DNA from: Haloglomus halophilum
Lineage (GTDB): Archaea > Halobacteriota > Halobacteria > Halobacteriales > Haloarculaceae
DNA length: 64,000 nucleotides
Direction of reading: 5' to 3'
Assembly: GCF_024298885.1 (NCBI RefSeq)
Contig: NZ_CP101166.1
Coordinates: forward strand, 744,001-808,000
Positions 8,572-16,619 of this stretch are shown here, piece by piece. A program made the translations under genes and the position numbers. The notes beneath the pieces were generated by a model. That model was not told where the DNA came from, made no database searches, and saw nothing but the letters and a program-made list of their open reading frames with translations. Every line of letters begins with the position of its first letter. Position 1 is the first letter of the stretch.

Positions 8572-9663
8572 TCACTCGAACGTGGCGTCGAAGGCGTCGG
8601 CACCCAGCGGCTCGTACCGGCCGGCACCGACGTTCTCGGCGACGTGCTCCGGGCTGCCCGTCCCGACGAGTGCGGCGGTAACGCCCGGTGCGGAGCGGGC
8701 GAAGTTGATGGCCCGCTGGGCCGGCGTCTCGCCGGCCAGCTTCGCTGCCACGTCGTCGGGGATGGCGCCCTCGCGAGCGAGGGCGCCCTGCTTCAGCGGC
8801 GCGCTGGCGAAGACGTCCAGTCCGGCCTCGTGGGCGAACGCGAGCGCGCTCTGTGGCCCCTCGGGCCCGTCGTGGGCCGCACGGGTGAACGCGTCGGCCA
8901 TGTGGACGTTGAACGGCAGCTGTACCGCCCGGAAGCCGGTCGCGTTCGTGTCGGCGCGGTCGCTCGCGGCCCGGGCGCGCCGGACGACCTCCGGCAGGGA
9001 GAGGTAGTTCGGGTGGTCCTGGGGGACCCGGAAGCACTCCCAGGTCGCGACACCGTAGTAGCGCAGGTCGCCCGCCTCGCGGCGCTCCTCCAGCCGGACG
9101 AACGCGTCCTCCAGCAGGTCGTACACCGTCTCGCGGTCGCGCTCTGCCAGCTGCGTCTCGGGGTTGTGGACGTAGTACAGGTCGACCGTGTCCAGCCCGA
9201 GGTTCTCCAGCGACAGGTCCAGCGACCGACTCAGGAAGCGCGGGGAGAGGCAGTTCCCCCGGACCATCTCCCCGGGGCTCGCGTGGTCGGGCTCGAACCA
9301 CTCCTCGCGGACGTACGCTGCCGGGTCGTCGGGCTGGGCACCGTCGAACGGGACGAACCCGCCCTTCGTCGCGACCAGCAGGGCCTCGCGGTCCACATCG
9401 GCGGCCTCGATGGCCCGTCCCACCGCGCGCTCCGAGCGCTGGGCGCGGTAGTTGACGGCCGTATCGACGACGCTCACGCCGGACTCGACGGCCTGCCGCA
9501 CCGCCGTCTCGTAGCGCTCGTCCTGCTCGTCCGTGGGGTCGCCGAGGTAGGTGCCGACGCCGACCGAGGAGACGACGCCCGGCCCGAACCGGCGGAAGTA
9601 GGTCCGCGCGAACTCCTCGTCGACGCCGTCGCGGTACGCCCACGACGCCTCCTTGGTGACCAT
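8572..9663 (-). CDS. aldo/keto reductase
   Basis: This 363-residue NAD(P)H-dependent oxidoreductase has a TIM-barrel fold. Tetrad residues are visible: Asp and Tyr in SVVDTAVNYRAQRSERAVG, Lys in LLVATKGG, and His in DLYYVHNPE. The C-terminal cofactor-binding segment NFARSAPGVTAALVGTGSPEHVAENV is typical. The start at 9663 has no unusual features. The neighbours (lipoprotein gene downstream, endonuclease V upstream, both on the same strand) are functionally unrelated, so the substrate cannot be inferred. The gap between PFDGAQ and the barrel core suggests an insertion relative to short AKRs. Confidence 0.92.
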   Translation of the reverse strand: MVTKEASWAYRDGVDEEFARTYFRRFGPGVVSSVGVGTYLGDPTDEQDERYETAVRQAVESGVSVVDTAVNYRAQRSERAVGRAIEAADVDREALLVATKGGFVPFDGAQPDDPAAYVREEWFEPDHASPGEMVRGNCLSPRFLSRSLDLSLENLGLDTVDLYYVHNPETQLAERDRETVYDLLEDAFVRLEERREAGDLRYYGVATWECFRVPQDHPNYLSLPEVVRRARAASDRADTNATGFRAVQLPFNVHMADAFTRAAHDGPEGPQSALAFAHEAGLDVFASAPLKQGALAREGAIPDDVAAKLAGETPAQRAINFARSAPGVTAALVGTGSPEHVAENVGAGRYEPLGADAFDATFE

Positions 9664-9712
9664 CGGTAGCGGGGATTGGTGTGGTGGCGGGGTAGGTCTG
9701 ACGTTCGGGCGG

Positions 9713-10486
9713 CTACCCGTCGCGGCCCGCGCGCTTGCACTCGTCGGCGTACGCGTCGGCCAGCCGTGTCGGCTCGGGGAGCTTGTAGTCGCCGCCGCAG
9801 CGCTCGACGAGGTCGACGGCCGTCCCGGCGCTCACGCGGTGGCCGGGCGAGACGTACAGCGGATTGATGCGCTTCGAGTCGGGGAACTGGCGGCTCTGGA
9901 AGGCGTAGCCGATGACCGTCCCGACGAGGGCGTCCACGTCGTCACCCTCGCGGACCTCGATGGGCACGCGCGCGCCCTCGGGGAGCGCGGCCACGGACTC
10001 GCGGGGAGTCCCGCAGAGCAACGATTTGGCGACGCCGACGCTGGGCAGGTCCAGCGCCGCGCCGACGTGGGTCGCCAGCCCCGCCTGCCGGAAGTGGATG
10101 CGCCCGCTCCCGTCGAACAGCGCGAGGTCGGGCTCGCGGTCGAGTTCGGCGAACGCCGCGAGGATGGAGGGCGCCTCCCGGAACGAGAGCAGCCCCGGGA
10201 TGTACGGCAGCTCGCAGTCGGCGACGGCGTGGGCACGCTCGACGACCTCGCCACCGCGCCACAGGACGACGGCACTGACGGCTTGCTCGGGGTCACGGTC
10301 CGTTCGGAACGCCTGGTCGACGCCGGCGACGAGCGGCGCATCGGGGCCGGCCTCGCCCACCCGTTCCGGGTCGAACGAGAGGTCGTCGGTGAAGCTGGCC
10401 GCGTCGGCGATGTCGCGCTGGAGCGATTCCATCTCCTCGCGACCGAGCGTCGGGTCCGGGTCGAAGCGGGCTGGCGGCTCGCGCAT
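9713..10486 (-). CDS. nfi: endonuclease V (deoxyinosine 3'-endonuclease)
   Basis: This 257-residue repair nuclease cuts DNA one base 3' to hypoxanthine, the product of adenine deamination. The family Asp residues are present in VAGVDQAF and LALFDGSGRIHFRQAGLATH. VGVAKSLLCG and the conserved C-terminal YVSPGHRVS follow. The start at 10486 (MREPPARFDPDP) was chosen because upstream sequence in frame runs into the divergent histidine-kinase promoter. It is divergent from that kinase gene. Nothing about the neighbours suggests co-regulation. Confidence 0.94.
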   Translation of the reverse strand: MREPPARFDPDPTLGREEMESLQRDIADAASFTDDLSFDPERVGEAGPDAPLVAGVDQAFRTDRDPEQAVSAVVLWRGGEVVERAHAVADCELPYIPGLLSFREAPSILAAFAELDREPDLALFDGSGRIHFRQAGLATHVGAALDLPSVGVAKSLLCGTPRESVAALPEGARVPIEVREGDDVDALVGTVIGYAFQSRQFPDSKRINPLYVSPGHRVSAGTAVDLVERCGGDYKLPEPTRLADAYADECKRAGRDG

Positions 10487-10544
10487 GTGCGGCGGCGTTC
10501 GACCGGCACCCAGAGGAACCTGTCGGGAGGCGAGTACGGTACAG

Positions 10545-10556
10545 ATACTTATTATC
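10545..10556 (+). promoter_or_regulatory. TATA-like element for the membrane histidine kinase gene
   Basis: ATACTTATTATC is an AT-rich island in GC-rich surroundings. It predicts a transcription start about 10-15 bases before the GTG at 10594. It is the clearest TATA match in the gap between the divergent nfi and kinase genes. Confidence 0.5.
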
Positions 10557-10593
10557 GGACGCGCAAAACGGGGAGTATCGGGGGACAAGTCAC

Positions 10594-12534
10594 GTGGTGA
10601 GTGCACGCGCGTCACGCCAACGGTCGCAGGGGGGCGACCGACCGTCACCGTTCGAGCTCTGCGTCTACGTCGTCGCTGGGCTCCACGTCCTCGCGGGGGG
10701 CTACATCGCCGCGACCGGACGGCTCCCCGTCGACCCCGGAATCAGCGGGCCGCGGGTACGGCTGCTCCTCGCGGCCGGGGTGAGCGCCGGACCGTCGGTG
10801 CTGGTGCTACTGGGCGCGCTCGGGCTGCGACGGACGGCGTACCCGGACCCCGACTGGCGGCACGTCGGTGGCTGGTACCTGGCGGGCGTCGGGGTCGGTG
10901 CCGCCACGCTGGCCTGGCTCGTCGTCGGCACCGGCCCGGCCGACCCGGTACCGGTTCCGGGAGAGCTCCGGGCCACCTGGCTGGTGGTCGCCGGCGGCCT
11001 CGGCGGGGCGTCCGGGTTCGTCCTGGGAGCGTGGCGCGGGCGAGCGGCTCGCAGTCGACACGCGCCGGCACGCCTGCTCGCGACCGGCGACCAGGCCGCG
11101 TGGCTGTTCGACCCGGAGCACTCGGAGACGCTCTACGTCAATCCGGCGTACGAGCGCCTGTTCGGACAGGATACCGAGGAGCTGGTCGACGACCCACGGG
11201 CCGTCATCGAGGTGGTCCACCCCGACGACCGCGAGGCGCTCCGCGACGGCTTCGACCGACTTGCCGACGGCGACCCCGTCGAATTCGAACTCCGGGCGAA
11301 CCCCGACGACGGGTTCGGACGCTGGGTGTGGCTGAGCGGATGGCCCGTCACCGACGGCGACGACCGTGACACCGTCGCCTGCGTCGCCCGCGATGTCACC
11401 AGCCGGCGGACGCACCGCGAGCGGCTGGTGCGACTCCACGACGCCACGCGGGAGCTGTTCCGGGCGGAGACGGAGGAGGAGGCCGCGCGGAAGGCGACGG
11501 ATGCGGCCGAGGAGGTCCTCGGCCTCCGGCTCAACACCATCTGGCTCCACGACGACGAGCGCGACGAGCTGATCTCGACGGCAGCGAGCGCGGCCGCCGA
11601 AGCTGCCTCGCGACCACTTCCGCGGTTCAAGACCGGGACGAGACTCGCACGGGAGGTCTACGAGTCCGGCGAGCCCCAGGTGTTCAACGAGGTCCGGGTC
11701 GCGCCCGGCGGCCCCAACGCCCCGACACGGAGCGAGATGGTGCTCCCGCTGGGTGAGTACGGAGTGTTCATGGCCGGGTCGACGACGACCGGCCCGCTCG
11801 AGAACTGGCAGGTGTCGCTGGGGAAGGTGCTGGCCGCGAACGTGGAGGTGGCGCTGGCCCGCATCGAGGGGACCAGAGAGCTGGAGGAGAGTCGCCGCGC
11901 GCTCGAGCGGCGCAACGAGCGGCTCGACGAGTTCACGAGCGTCGTGAGCCACGACCTCCGGAACCCGCTCGCGGTGGCGCGCGGCCACCTGGACCTCGTC
12001 GGCGAGGAGTGCGACCACGAGAGCGTCGAGACCATCGACTCGGCACTCGACCGCATGGGAACGCTCATCGACGACCTGCTCACGCTCGCCCGCGAGGGGG
12101 AGGCCATCGACGAGCCACAGTCGTTCGACCTCGGAGACCACGTCCGGGACTGCTGGGCCGGTGTCGAAACCGGGGAGGCCCGGCTGGCGGTCGAGACGGA
12201 CACGACGATAGAGGCCGACCCGAGCCGGCTCACACAGCTGTTCGAGAACCTCTTCCGGAACGCGGTCGAGCACGGCACCACGGCCGACGACCCCGTGACC
12301 GTCACCGTCGGGTCGCTGCCCCGGGGGTTCTACGTCGAGGACGACGGGCCGGGCATCCCGCCGGAGAAGCGCGGGTCCGTGTTCGAGGCGGGCTACACGA
12401 CGGAGCGAGAGGGGACCGGGTTCGGTCTCAGCATCGTCCAGACCATCGCCGAGGCCCACGGCTGGGACATCGAGGTCACCGAGGGGAGCGGGGGCGGCGC
12501 CCGGTTCGAGGTGACCGGTGTGACGGTCTATTGA
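10594..12534 (+). CDS. membrane-bound PAS/GAF sensor histidine kinase
   Basis: This 646-residue protein has four predicted membrane helices at roughly residues 22-40, 54-77, 90-111 and 126-145. A PAS domain follows (about 155-265, FDPEHSETLYVNPAYERLFG), then a GAF domain (about 275-420). The phosphoacceptor H-box is SVVSHDLRNPLAVARGH near 450. The HATPase has N-box ENLFRNAVEHG, G1 EDDGPGIPPE and G2 GTGFGLSIVQTIAEAHGWD. It should autophosphorylate on His in response to an unknown signal. No response regulator adjoins it. The start is GTG 10594 or GTG 10597. Its kinase core closely resembles that of the soluble kinase gene at 36668, suggesting paralogues. Confidence 0.93.
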   Translation: MVSARASRQRSQGGDRPSPFELCVYVVAGLHVLAGGYIAATGRLPVDPGISGPRVRLLLAAGVSAGPSVLVLLGALGLRRTAYPDPDWRHVGGWYLAGVGVGAATLAWLVVGTGPADPVPVPGELRATWLVVAGGLGGASGFVLGAWRGRAARSRHAPARLLATGDQAAWLFDPEHSETLYVNPAYERLFGQDTEELVDDPRAVIEVVHPDDREALRDGFDRLADGDPVEFELRANPDDGFGRWVWLSGWPVTDGDDRDTVACVARDVTSRRTHRERLVRLHDATRELFRAETEEEAARKATDAAEEVLGLRLNTIWLHDDERDELISTAASAAAEAASRPLPRFKTGTRLAREVYESGEPQVFNEVRVAPGGPNAPTRSEMVLPLGEYGVFMAGSTTTGPLENWQVSLGKVLAANVEVALARIEGTRELEESRRALERRNERLDEFTSVVSHDLRNPLAVARGHLDLVGEECDHESVETIDSALDRMGTLIDDLLTLAREGEAIDEPQSFDLGDHVRDCWAGVETGEARLAVETDTTIEADPSRLTQLFENLFRNAVEHGTTADDPVTVTVGSLPRGFYVEDDGPGIPPEKRGSVFEAGYTTEREGTGFGLSIVQTIAEAHGWDIEVTEGSGGGARFEVTGVTVY

Positions 12535-12558
12535 CCGGCAGTCGCACGGCGATTCGCT

Positions 12559-13467
12559 TCAGAACGGCCCCCGACCGCCGCCCCGGCGACCGCCGCCACG
12601 CCCCCCGAGTGAGACCTCGCTTGGGCTCCGGACATCGCCCTTGACGTACTGCCCGTAGAGCAGGCCGAGGACGAGGCCGGAGAGGTGGGCCATGTGCGCG
12701 ACGTTGCCCAGTGCGGTGGTGCCCCCCACGCTCGTCGGGAGGACGCCGACCACGGAGAGCGCGGCGTAGCCCAGGGTCAGCAACCAGATGGGGACGGGAA
12801 GGATGAAGTAGAGGTAGACCTTCAGCCCCGGATTCAGGACCGTCAGGACGCCGAGAATCGCCATGATGGCACCGCTGGCGCCCAGGACGCCCGTGATGGG
12901 GCTCCCGATGGCGAAGCCGAAGGCGATCTGCGCGAGGCCGGCGATGATGCCCGTCGCGAGGAACAGCGCGGCGAAGCGCTTCGAACCGATACGTCGCTCG
13001 ACGACCGGCCCGAAGAAGTACAGCACGATACCGTTCCCGATGATGTGGAAGAACGTGTTCGGCGAGTGTGAGAACACCGACGTGACCCACGTCCAGACGT
13101 AGAACGGGTTCTCGGACGTGAGCACGAAGATGTCCCGGAACAGGCCCGGCGCCAGGAAGATGACGAGGAACTCCAGGATGAAGACGACGAACATGATGGC
13201 GAGGAACAGGTACGAGACGTTCCCCCGGAAGTAGCTCAGCGGGCCGCCGGTGCTGGTGAGCCCCGAGAGGAACCCGCCGGAGCCGCCGCGCTCGTTCACG
13301 CCGTCGTCGAAGCCCGAGTCGAACACGCCGTCGGGGTCGTTCCAGTCGTTCAGGCCCGCACAGGAGTGGTTCTCGGGGAGTCGATGCTCCGAGCAGTAGT
13401 TCTCACCGCACCGGTTGCAGCGGTACGGCATATCCACGTGCTTGCCACACACGGCACAGTTCGCCAT
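12559..13467 (-). CDS. rhomboid intramembrane serine protease with N-terminal AN1-type zinc finger
   Basis: This is a 302-residue protein. Residues 4-36 form a Cys/His zinc finger (CAVC, YRCNRC, YCSEHRLPENHSC) of AN1 type. A low-complexity linker is followed by at least six hydrophobic helices. The rhomboid catalytic Ser lies in VLGASGAIMAILG (near 199), and the His in NVAHMAHLSGLVLGLLYG (near 258). Rhomboids cleave other membrane proteins within the bilayer. The zinc finger is probably cytoplasmic and may bind partners. The ATG at 13467 places the finger right at the N-terminus. The C-terminal tail is Gly/Arg-rich. Confidence 0.93.
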   Translation of the reverse strand: MANCAVCGKHVDMPYRCNRCGENYCSEHRLPENHSCAGLNDWNDPDGVFDSGFDDGVNERGGSGGFLSGLTSTGGPLSYFRGNVSYLFLAIMFVVFILEFLVIFLAPGLFRDIFVLTSENPFYVWTWVTSVFSHSPNTFFHIIGNGIVLYFFGPVVERRIGSKRFAALFLATGIIAGLAQIAFGFAIGSPITGVLGASGAIMAILGVLTVLNPGLKVYLYFILPVPIWLLTLGYAALSVVGVLPTSVGGTTALGNVAHMAHLSGLVLGLLYGQYVKGDVRSPSEVSLGGRGGGRRGGGRGPF

Positions 13468-13580
13468 TACGTCGGGAGTGGCGTGGACCACGCAAATGGG
13501 TTGGGGTCCCCGGCGACGGCACTGCATGGCCCCGGCTGCCGGCCGCGGGTCCGAGTAGGCAGGCCCGGCGCGTCACACGG

Positions 13581-13618
13581 GCGTCAGACGCTCGGCGTGC
13601 GCGCCGTCAGGGTTTATG
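13581..13618 (+). promoter_or_regulatory. Promoter region of the bactofilin-like gene with a GCGTCAGACGC site
   Basis: GCGTCAGACGC (13581-13591) is a near-palindrome. TTTATG (13613-13618) looks like a TATA box. That spacing predicts transcription from about 13640, so the start codon is more likely GTG 13643 than the ATG at 13616, which lies inside the TATA box. Similar GTCAGACG cores occur at other intergenic sites in this window. Confidence 0.45.
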
Positions 13619-13642
13619 CTGAAGGTGTGCCAATCCGTCGGC

Positions 13643-14806
13643 GTGTCCATCCGCTCGGACCCACTGGACCGGTTGCAGATCCCCGACGGCACGACCGTCG
13701 AGGAGCACGACCTCGTCGCGAACGGGGACGTGGTCGTGGGCGGCCAGTCGACCGTCGAGTTCGGGGTCCGCGGGCGGAACGTCTACGCCGGCGAGCGGGT
13801 CCGCTTCGGCGGCGACATCGAGGCCGACGGGGAGTGTCGGCTGGACGTCTGGTGTGACGTCGGCGGGAACGTCCTCGTCGGCGGCGACGCGTATCTGGGC
13901 GAGCGTGTCCACGTCGCCGGCCAGCTCATCGTCTCGGGTGACCTCGACATCGGCGACGACGTCGACATCGAGGACGGCTTCGAGGCGAACGGCTGGATCG
14001 TCATCCGGAACCCGATGCCGACTATCGTCTTCCTGTTCGTCTACCTCTCGCAGCTCCTGCGGCTGGGGCGCGACGAGGACGCCGAGGAGGTCGTCGACGA
14101 GTTCCTCACCGACGACCGCGAGCACGAGCCCGTGCTCGTTCCGCGGGGCGCGCGCGTCTCCGACGACGCCTGGCAGGTCTCGACGCCCGCGACGGTCGGC
14201 GCGGACTGCCGGCTCCACGGGAACCTCCGGGCCGAGTCCATCGACGTGGGCGAGGGAACCGAGCTGTTCGGCTCGCTCCGCGCGAAGGGCGACATCACCG
14301 TGGCCGCCGACGCGGTCATCCACGGCGACGTGACGACGCGCGGCGGCGACGTGACCATCGCCGAGGACGCCCACATCCGCGGCGACGTGGCCGGCGAGAA
14401 CGTCGACCTCCACGACGACGCGGAGGTCGACGGCGCCATCCGCGCCCGCGGCGCGATGAACATCACCCGGGACGACGGCGAGGAGGAGTCGGCCGACGAG
14501 GCGGCCAGCGCGCCGCCCGACCCGCCCGACGCTATCGAGCGCGTCGAGCCGACGGTCTCACCCCGCGAGGTGTCCGGCGACGCGACGCCGGCCGTGCGCT
14601 CCGCGACCAGTCCGGACGAGCTGACCGCCAGCGGCGACCTCACACCCGCAATCCGCCGGGTCGACGGGGCGGACGGCGGGTCCACGGCCGACGACGGCGA
14701 CGGTGACGAGGAGCCCCGCGACCCGGACTACAGCACCTCCGCCCCAGAGCCCGCGACGAACGGCCACGGCCTCTCCAGCGCCATCGCCGAGGCGGAGAAG
14801 CGCTGA
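13643..14806 (+). CDS. polymer-forming (bactofilin-like) beta-helical cytoskeletal protein
   Basis: This is a protein of 387 residues from GTG 13643. Two blocks of short beta-helix repeats can be seen: about residues 20-120 (GDVVVGGQSTVEFGVRGRNV, GGDIEADGE, LVGGDAYLGERVHVAG) and 175-270 (GADCRLHGNLRAESIDVGEG, GDVTTRGGDVTIAEDAHIRG). A hydrophobic helix lies between them (PTIVFLFVYLSQLLRL, about 122-137). A Pro/Asp-rich disordered tail of about 115 residues follows. Bactofilins self-assemble into filaments or sheets, often at membranes. The split beta-helix with a hydrophobic insertion suggests a membrane-associated variant. An upstream in-frame ATG at 13616 would overlap the TATA box. Confidence 0.8.
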   Translation: MSIRSDPLDRLQIPDGTTVEEHDLVANGDVVVGGQSTVEFGVRGRNVYAGERVRFGGDIEADGECRLDVWCDVGGNVLVGGDAYLGERVHVAGQLIVSGDLDIGDDVDIEDGFEANGWIVIRNPMPTIVFLFVYLSQLLRLGRDEDAEEVVDEFLTDDREHEPVLVPRGARVSDDAWQVSTPATVGADCRLHGNLRAESIDVGEGTELFGSLRAKGDITVAADAVIHGDVTTRGGDVTIAEDAHIRGDVAGENVDLHDDAEVDGAIRARGAMNITRDDGEEESADEAASAPPDPPDAIERVEPTVSPREVSGDATPAVRSATSPDELTASGDLTPAIRRVDGADGGSTADDGDGDEEPRDPDYSTSAPEPATNGHGLSSAIAEAEKR

Positions 14807-14848
14807 GAACTGTTCTCCCGCCCGATTCCGATACCTGCTGTACGGCGC

Positions 14849-15262
14849 TCAGTCCTCGACAGGCCTGCCGTCCTCCGTCCGTGGCGCGACGTGGTCGATG
14901 TACGCCTCGACGGAGGGCTCGTGGACGGTCACGCGGACGTGGATGTCGCCGAGTTCCGCGGGCTCGCCGACGGCGAAGTTGACCACGCTCTGGAAGGCGG
15001 CCTGCTTCTTCAGGTCGAACGAGAAGGTGCCACCCTGCCGGTCCGCGAGGAACTGGCCGCGCGCGGTGTCGAGGATGGCCTCCTCGTGGAGGAGTTCGGA
15101 GAACGTCTCCATGCTGTGGGCCTCGGCGAGCAGCTCGCCGTGGCCCTCCTCGATGTCGGCCTCGGGGAACAGGTTCTCGACGGCGTCGCGGACGCGGTCG
15201 GTCACCTCCGTCGGCATGACGGGCGCCGTGATCTGGACGTCGACGCTGTAGACGTCAGTCAC
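14849..15262 (-). CDS. UPF0201 family protein (archaeal, RNA-binding-like)
   Basis: This 137-residue archaeal protein has beta-alpha segments such as VDVQITAPVMPTEVTDRVRDAV, ENLFPEADIEEG and the C-terminal IHVRVTVHEPSVEAYIDHVAP, which match the UPF0201 family. The start overlaps the stop of the upstream UPF0200 gene by four bases (15259-15262), so the two are translationally coupled. In some archaea the two families are fused into one polypeptide, which supports joint action. The molecular role is unknown; a ribosomal-protein-like fold and RNA binding have been suggested for the family. Confidence 0.88.
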   Translation of the reverse strand: MTDVYSVDVQITAPVMPTEVTDRVRDAVENLFPEADIEEGHGELLAEAHSMETFSELLHEEAILDTARGQFLADRQGGTFSFDLKKQAAFQSVVNFAVGEPAELGDIHVRVTVHEPSVEAYIDHVAPRTEDGRPVED

Positions 15263-15882
15263 GACTCCCCCACCTCCCCCGACGGCCGTTCCTCGGCACC
15301 GGGGCTCTCGCGCCAGTCGAAGCCGTCGTCGGGCTCGACGGCATCGATACCCTCCTCGATGACGGTGCGGGCGCGCTCGCGGAGCCGCTCCAGCGAGTCG
15401 ACGTTCTCGACGACGAGGTCCGCGCGGTCCATCGCCCGGCCCATCCCGAAGCCGAGTTCGCGGGCGTCGCGCTCGGCCAGCGTCTCGCGGTCGGTGTTGT
15501 CCCGCCCGCGGTCGGTGATGCGCTCCTCACGGACGTCGTAGGGCGCCTCGACGCTCACCAGCGAGAAGGCGTCGCCGAAGGCGTCCTCGAAGGCGTCGAC
15601 CTCCACGTCCGACCGGAGGCCGTCCACGAGGACCACGTCGCTCTCCTCCAGGGCCTCCCGGATGAGCGGGAGCGAGCGCTCCGCGATGGCCGCGGGCCCG
15701 TTCTCGGCACGGAGCGCCTGGGCCACCTCGCCGTGGTGGTCGGCGGGGTCGAGCCCGCGGTCCCGGCACTCCGCGCGGATGACGTCGCCCATCGTGACGA
15801 CCGGGACGCCGGCCTCGCGGGCCACCTCGGCGAACTCGCCCTTGCCGCTCCCAGCCAGCCCGACGGTTCCGATGACACGCAT
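15259..15882 (-). CDS. UPF0200 P-loop kinase-like protein (dephospho-CoA-kinase/adenylate-kinase-like)
   Basis: This 207-residue P-loop protein has Walker A GLAGSGKGE at about residues 8-16. VVTMGDVIRAE and a lid-like charged segment (REERITDRGRDNTDRETL) follow. It resembles small nucleoside/nucleotide kinases such as dephospho-CoA kinase, but UPF0200 members have no assigned substrate. It is the first gene of a coupled pair with UPF0201. A TTAAC box on the complementary strand near 15911-15917 lies about 30 bases upstream of the ATG. Confidence 0.88.
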   Translation of the reverse strand: MRVIGTVGLAGSGKGEFAEVAREAGVPVVTMGDVIRAECRDRGLDPADHHGEVAQALRAENGPAAIAERSLPLIREALEESDVVLVDGLRSDVEVDAFEDAFGDAFSLVSVEAPYDVREERITDRGRDNTDRETLAERDARELGFGMGRAMDRADLVVENVDSLERLRERARTVIEEGIDAVEPDDGFDWRESPGAEERPSGEVGES

Positions 15883-16017
15883 TGGTTGTCGTGGGGTTCT
15901 GCGTGTTCGGGGTTAACGGCTACGTTCTGGGAGTGGCGCGACATCCGGTGAGCAAGATATGCTGGTGTCGATGCCAACGATGCCGAGGATGACTTGGACG
16001 ACGACAACGACGCCTCC
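15883..16017. other. Intergenic lead-in to repeat element copy A; promoter of the UPF0200 gene
   Basis: This stretch holds the minus-strand TATA-like GTTAACC near 15911-15917 for the UPF0200 gene. It is followed by a GAC/GAC-rich tract (15990-16015) that resembles the flank just before repeat copy B (29790-29820). No open frame here looks coding. Confidence 0.5.
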
Positions 16018-16523
16018 GAAGCCCTCGCGCGCTCCGGGTCCCTGACTCGCTGCGCGCCTCGCGCTCGCTTCGCTCGCGCTGCGGTGCTTGCGTCGTCAGT
16101 TGACCCGGAGCCCGCTCGCCCTTCGAGTCCGCCAGGAACAGGGAACGTTGCACGGAGCGGCGTCCCTGCCCTTCCCCAGGTCGCGCGGGCCTCCCTTGCG
16201 GTCGGCCACGCGCTCCCGGCCCGTGGACTGTGGCAGGTCGCTCCTCCCGTCAGTCGAACGGGCGCGCGCTGGCGGCCGTGCCCGGAGAGCCGGCCGCCGC
16301 ACTGCGTGCGAGGGGCGAGCGCGCAACGAGCGGAGCGAGTGAGCACTGCAGGCGGATGGGGAGGCGTGAGGCCCACGGCTACCGACTGACCAATGGCGGT
16401 CCCTGGTGGACTCGAAGCTGAGCCGAGCGAAGCGAGGCGAAGCGAGGCGAAGGTCGGCAGAGCTTGCTCTGACGGAAGGCGAGGCGCGCAGCGAGGCCCG
16501 GCCCCACAGAGCGCGAGGGCTTC
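16018..16523 (+). repeat. Dispersed non-coding element, copy A (13-bp terminal inverted repeats)
   Basis: This 506-bp segment starts with GAAGCCCTCGCGC (16018-16030) and ends with its exact complement GCGCGAGGGCTTC (16511-16523). It shares long blocks, in the same order and orientation, with copy B at 29821-30171: a CGCGCTCCGGG start, GCGGTGCTTG, CCCTGCCCTTCCCCAGGTCG, CGCTCCCGGCCCGTGGACTG and CAGTCGAACGGGCGCGCGCT. Copy A carries an extra section of about 150-190 bp (roughly 16290-16480) including tandem AGCGAGGCGA units. The open frames inside are Arg/Ser/Pro-rich and differ in frame between copies, so I treat them as non-coding. It could be a miniature mobile element or a structured RNA gene. 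Confidence 0.75.
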
Positions 16524-16619
16524 GTAAGCCGCCCGACCAAGATAGACGACAGGACCACAGATAAAACTTCGAAAGTGTCAATATTTCTATTCTAATAGTA
16601 TTAAGCAGATTAAACGGAT
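16524..16619. other. AT-rich intergenic tract after repeat copy A
   Basis: From about 16550 the sequence turns sharply AT-rich (AATATTTCTATTCTAATAG near 16580-16600), unlike the rest of the window. It runs up to the stop codon of the convergent CAP-domain gene and may act in transcription termination for it. No ORF is seen. Confidence 0.45.

Noticed and set aside
6865..9669. 934-codon plus-strand frame opposite mtnP, the lipoprotein and the aldo/keto reductase
   Set aside because: It crosses three well-supported minus-strand genes and a promoter gap; composition is typical of an antisense shadow.
16018..16523. Arg/Ser-rich open frames inside repeat copies A and B that look like small proteins
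   Set aside because: The frames differ between copies and have no start signals; the DNA blocks, not a protein frame, are what is conserved.
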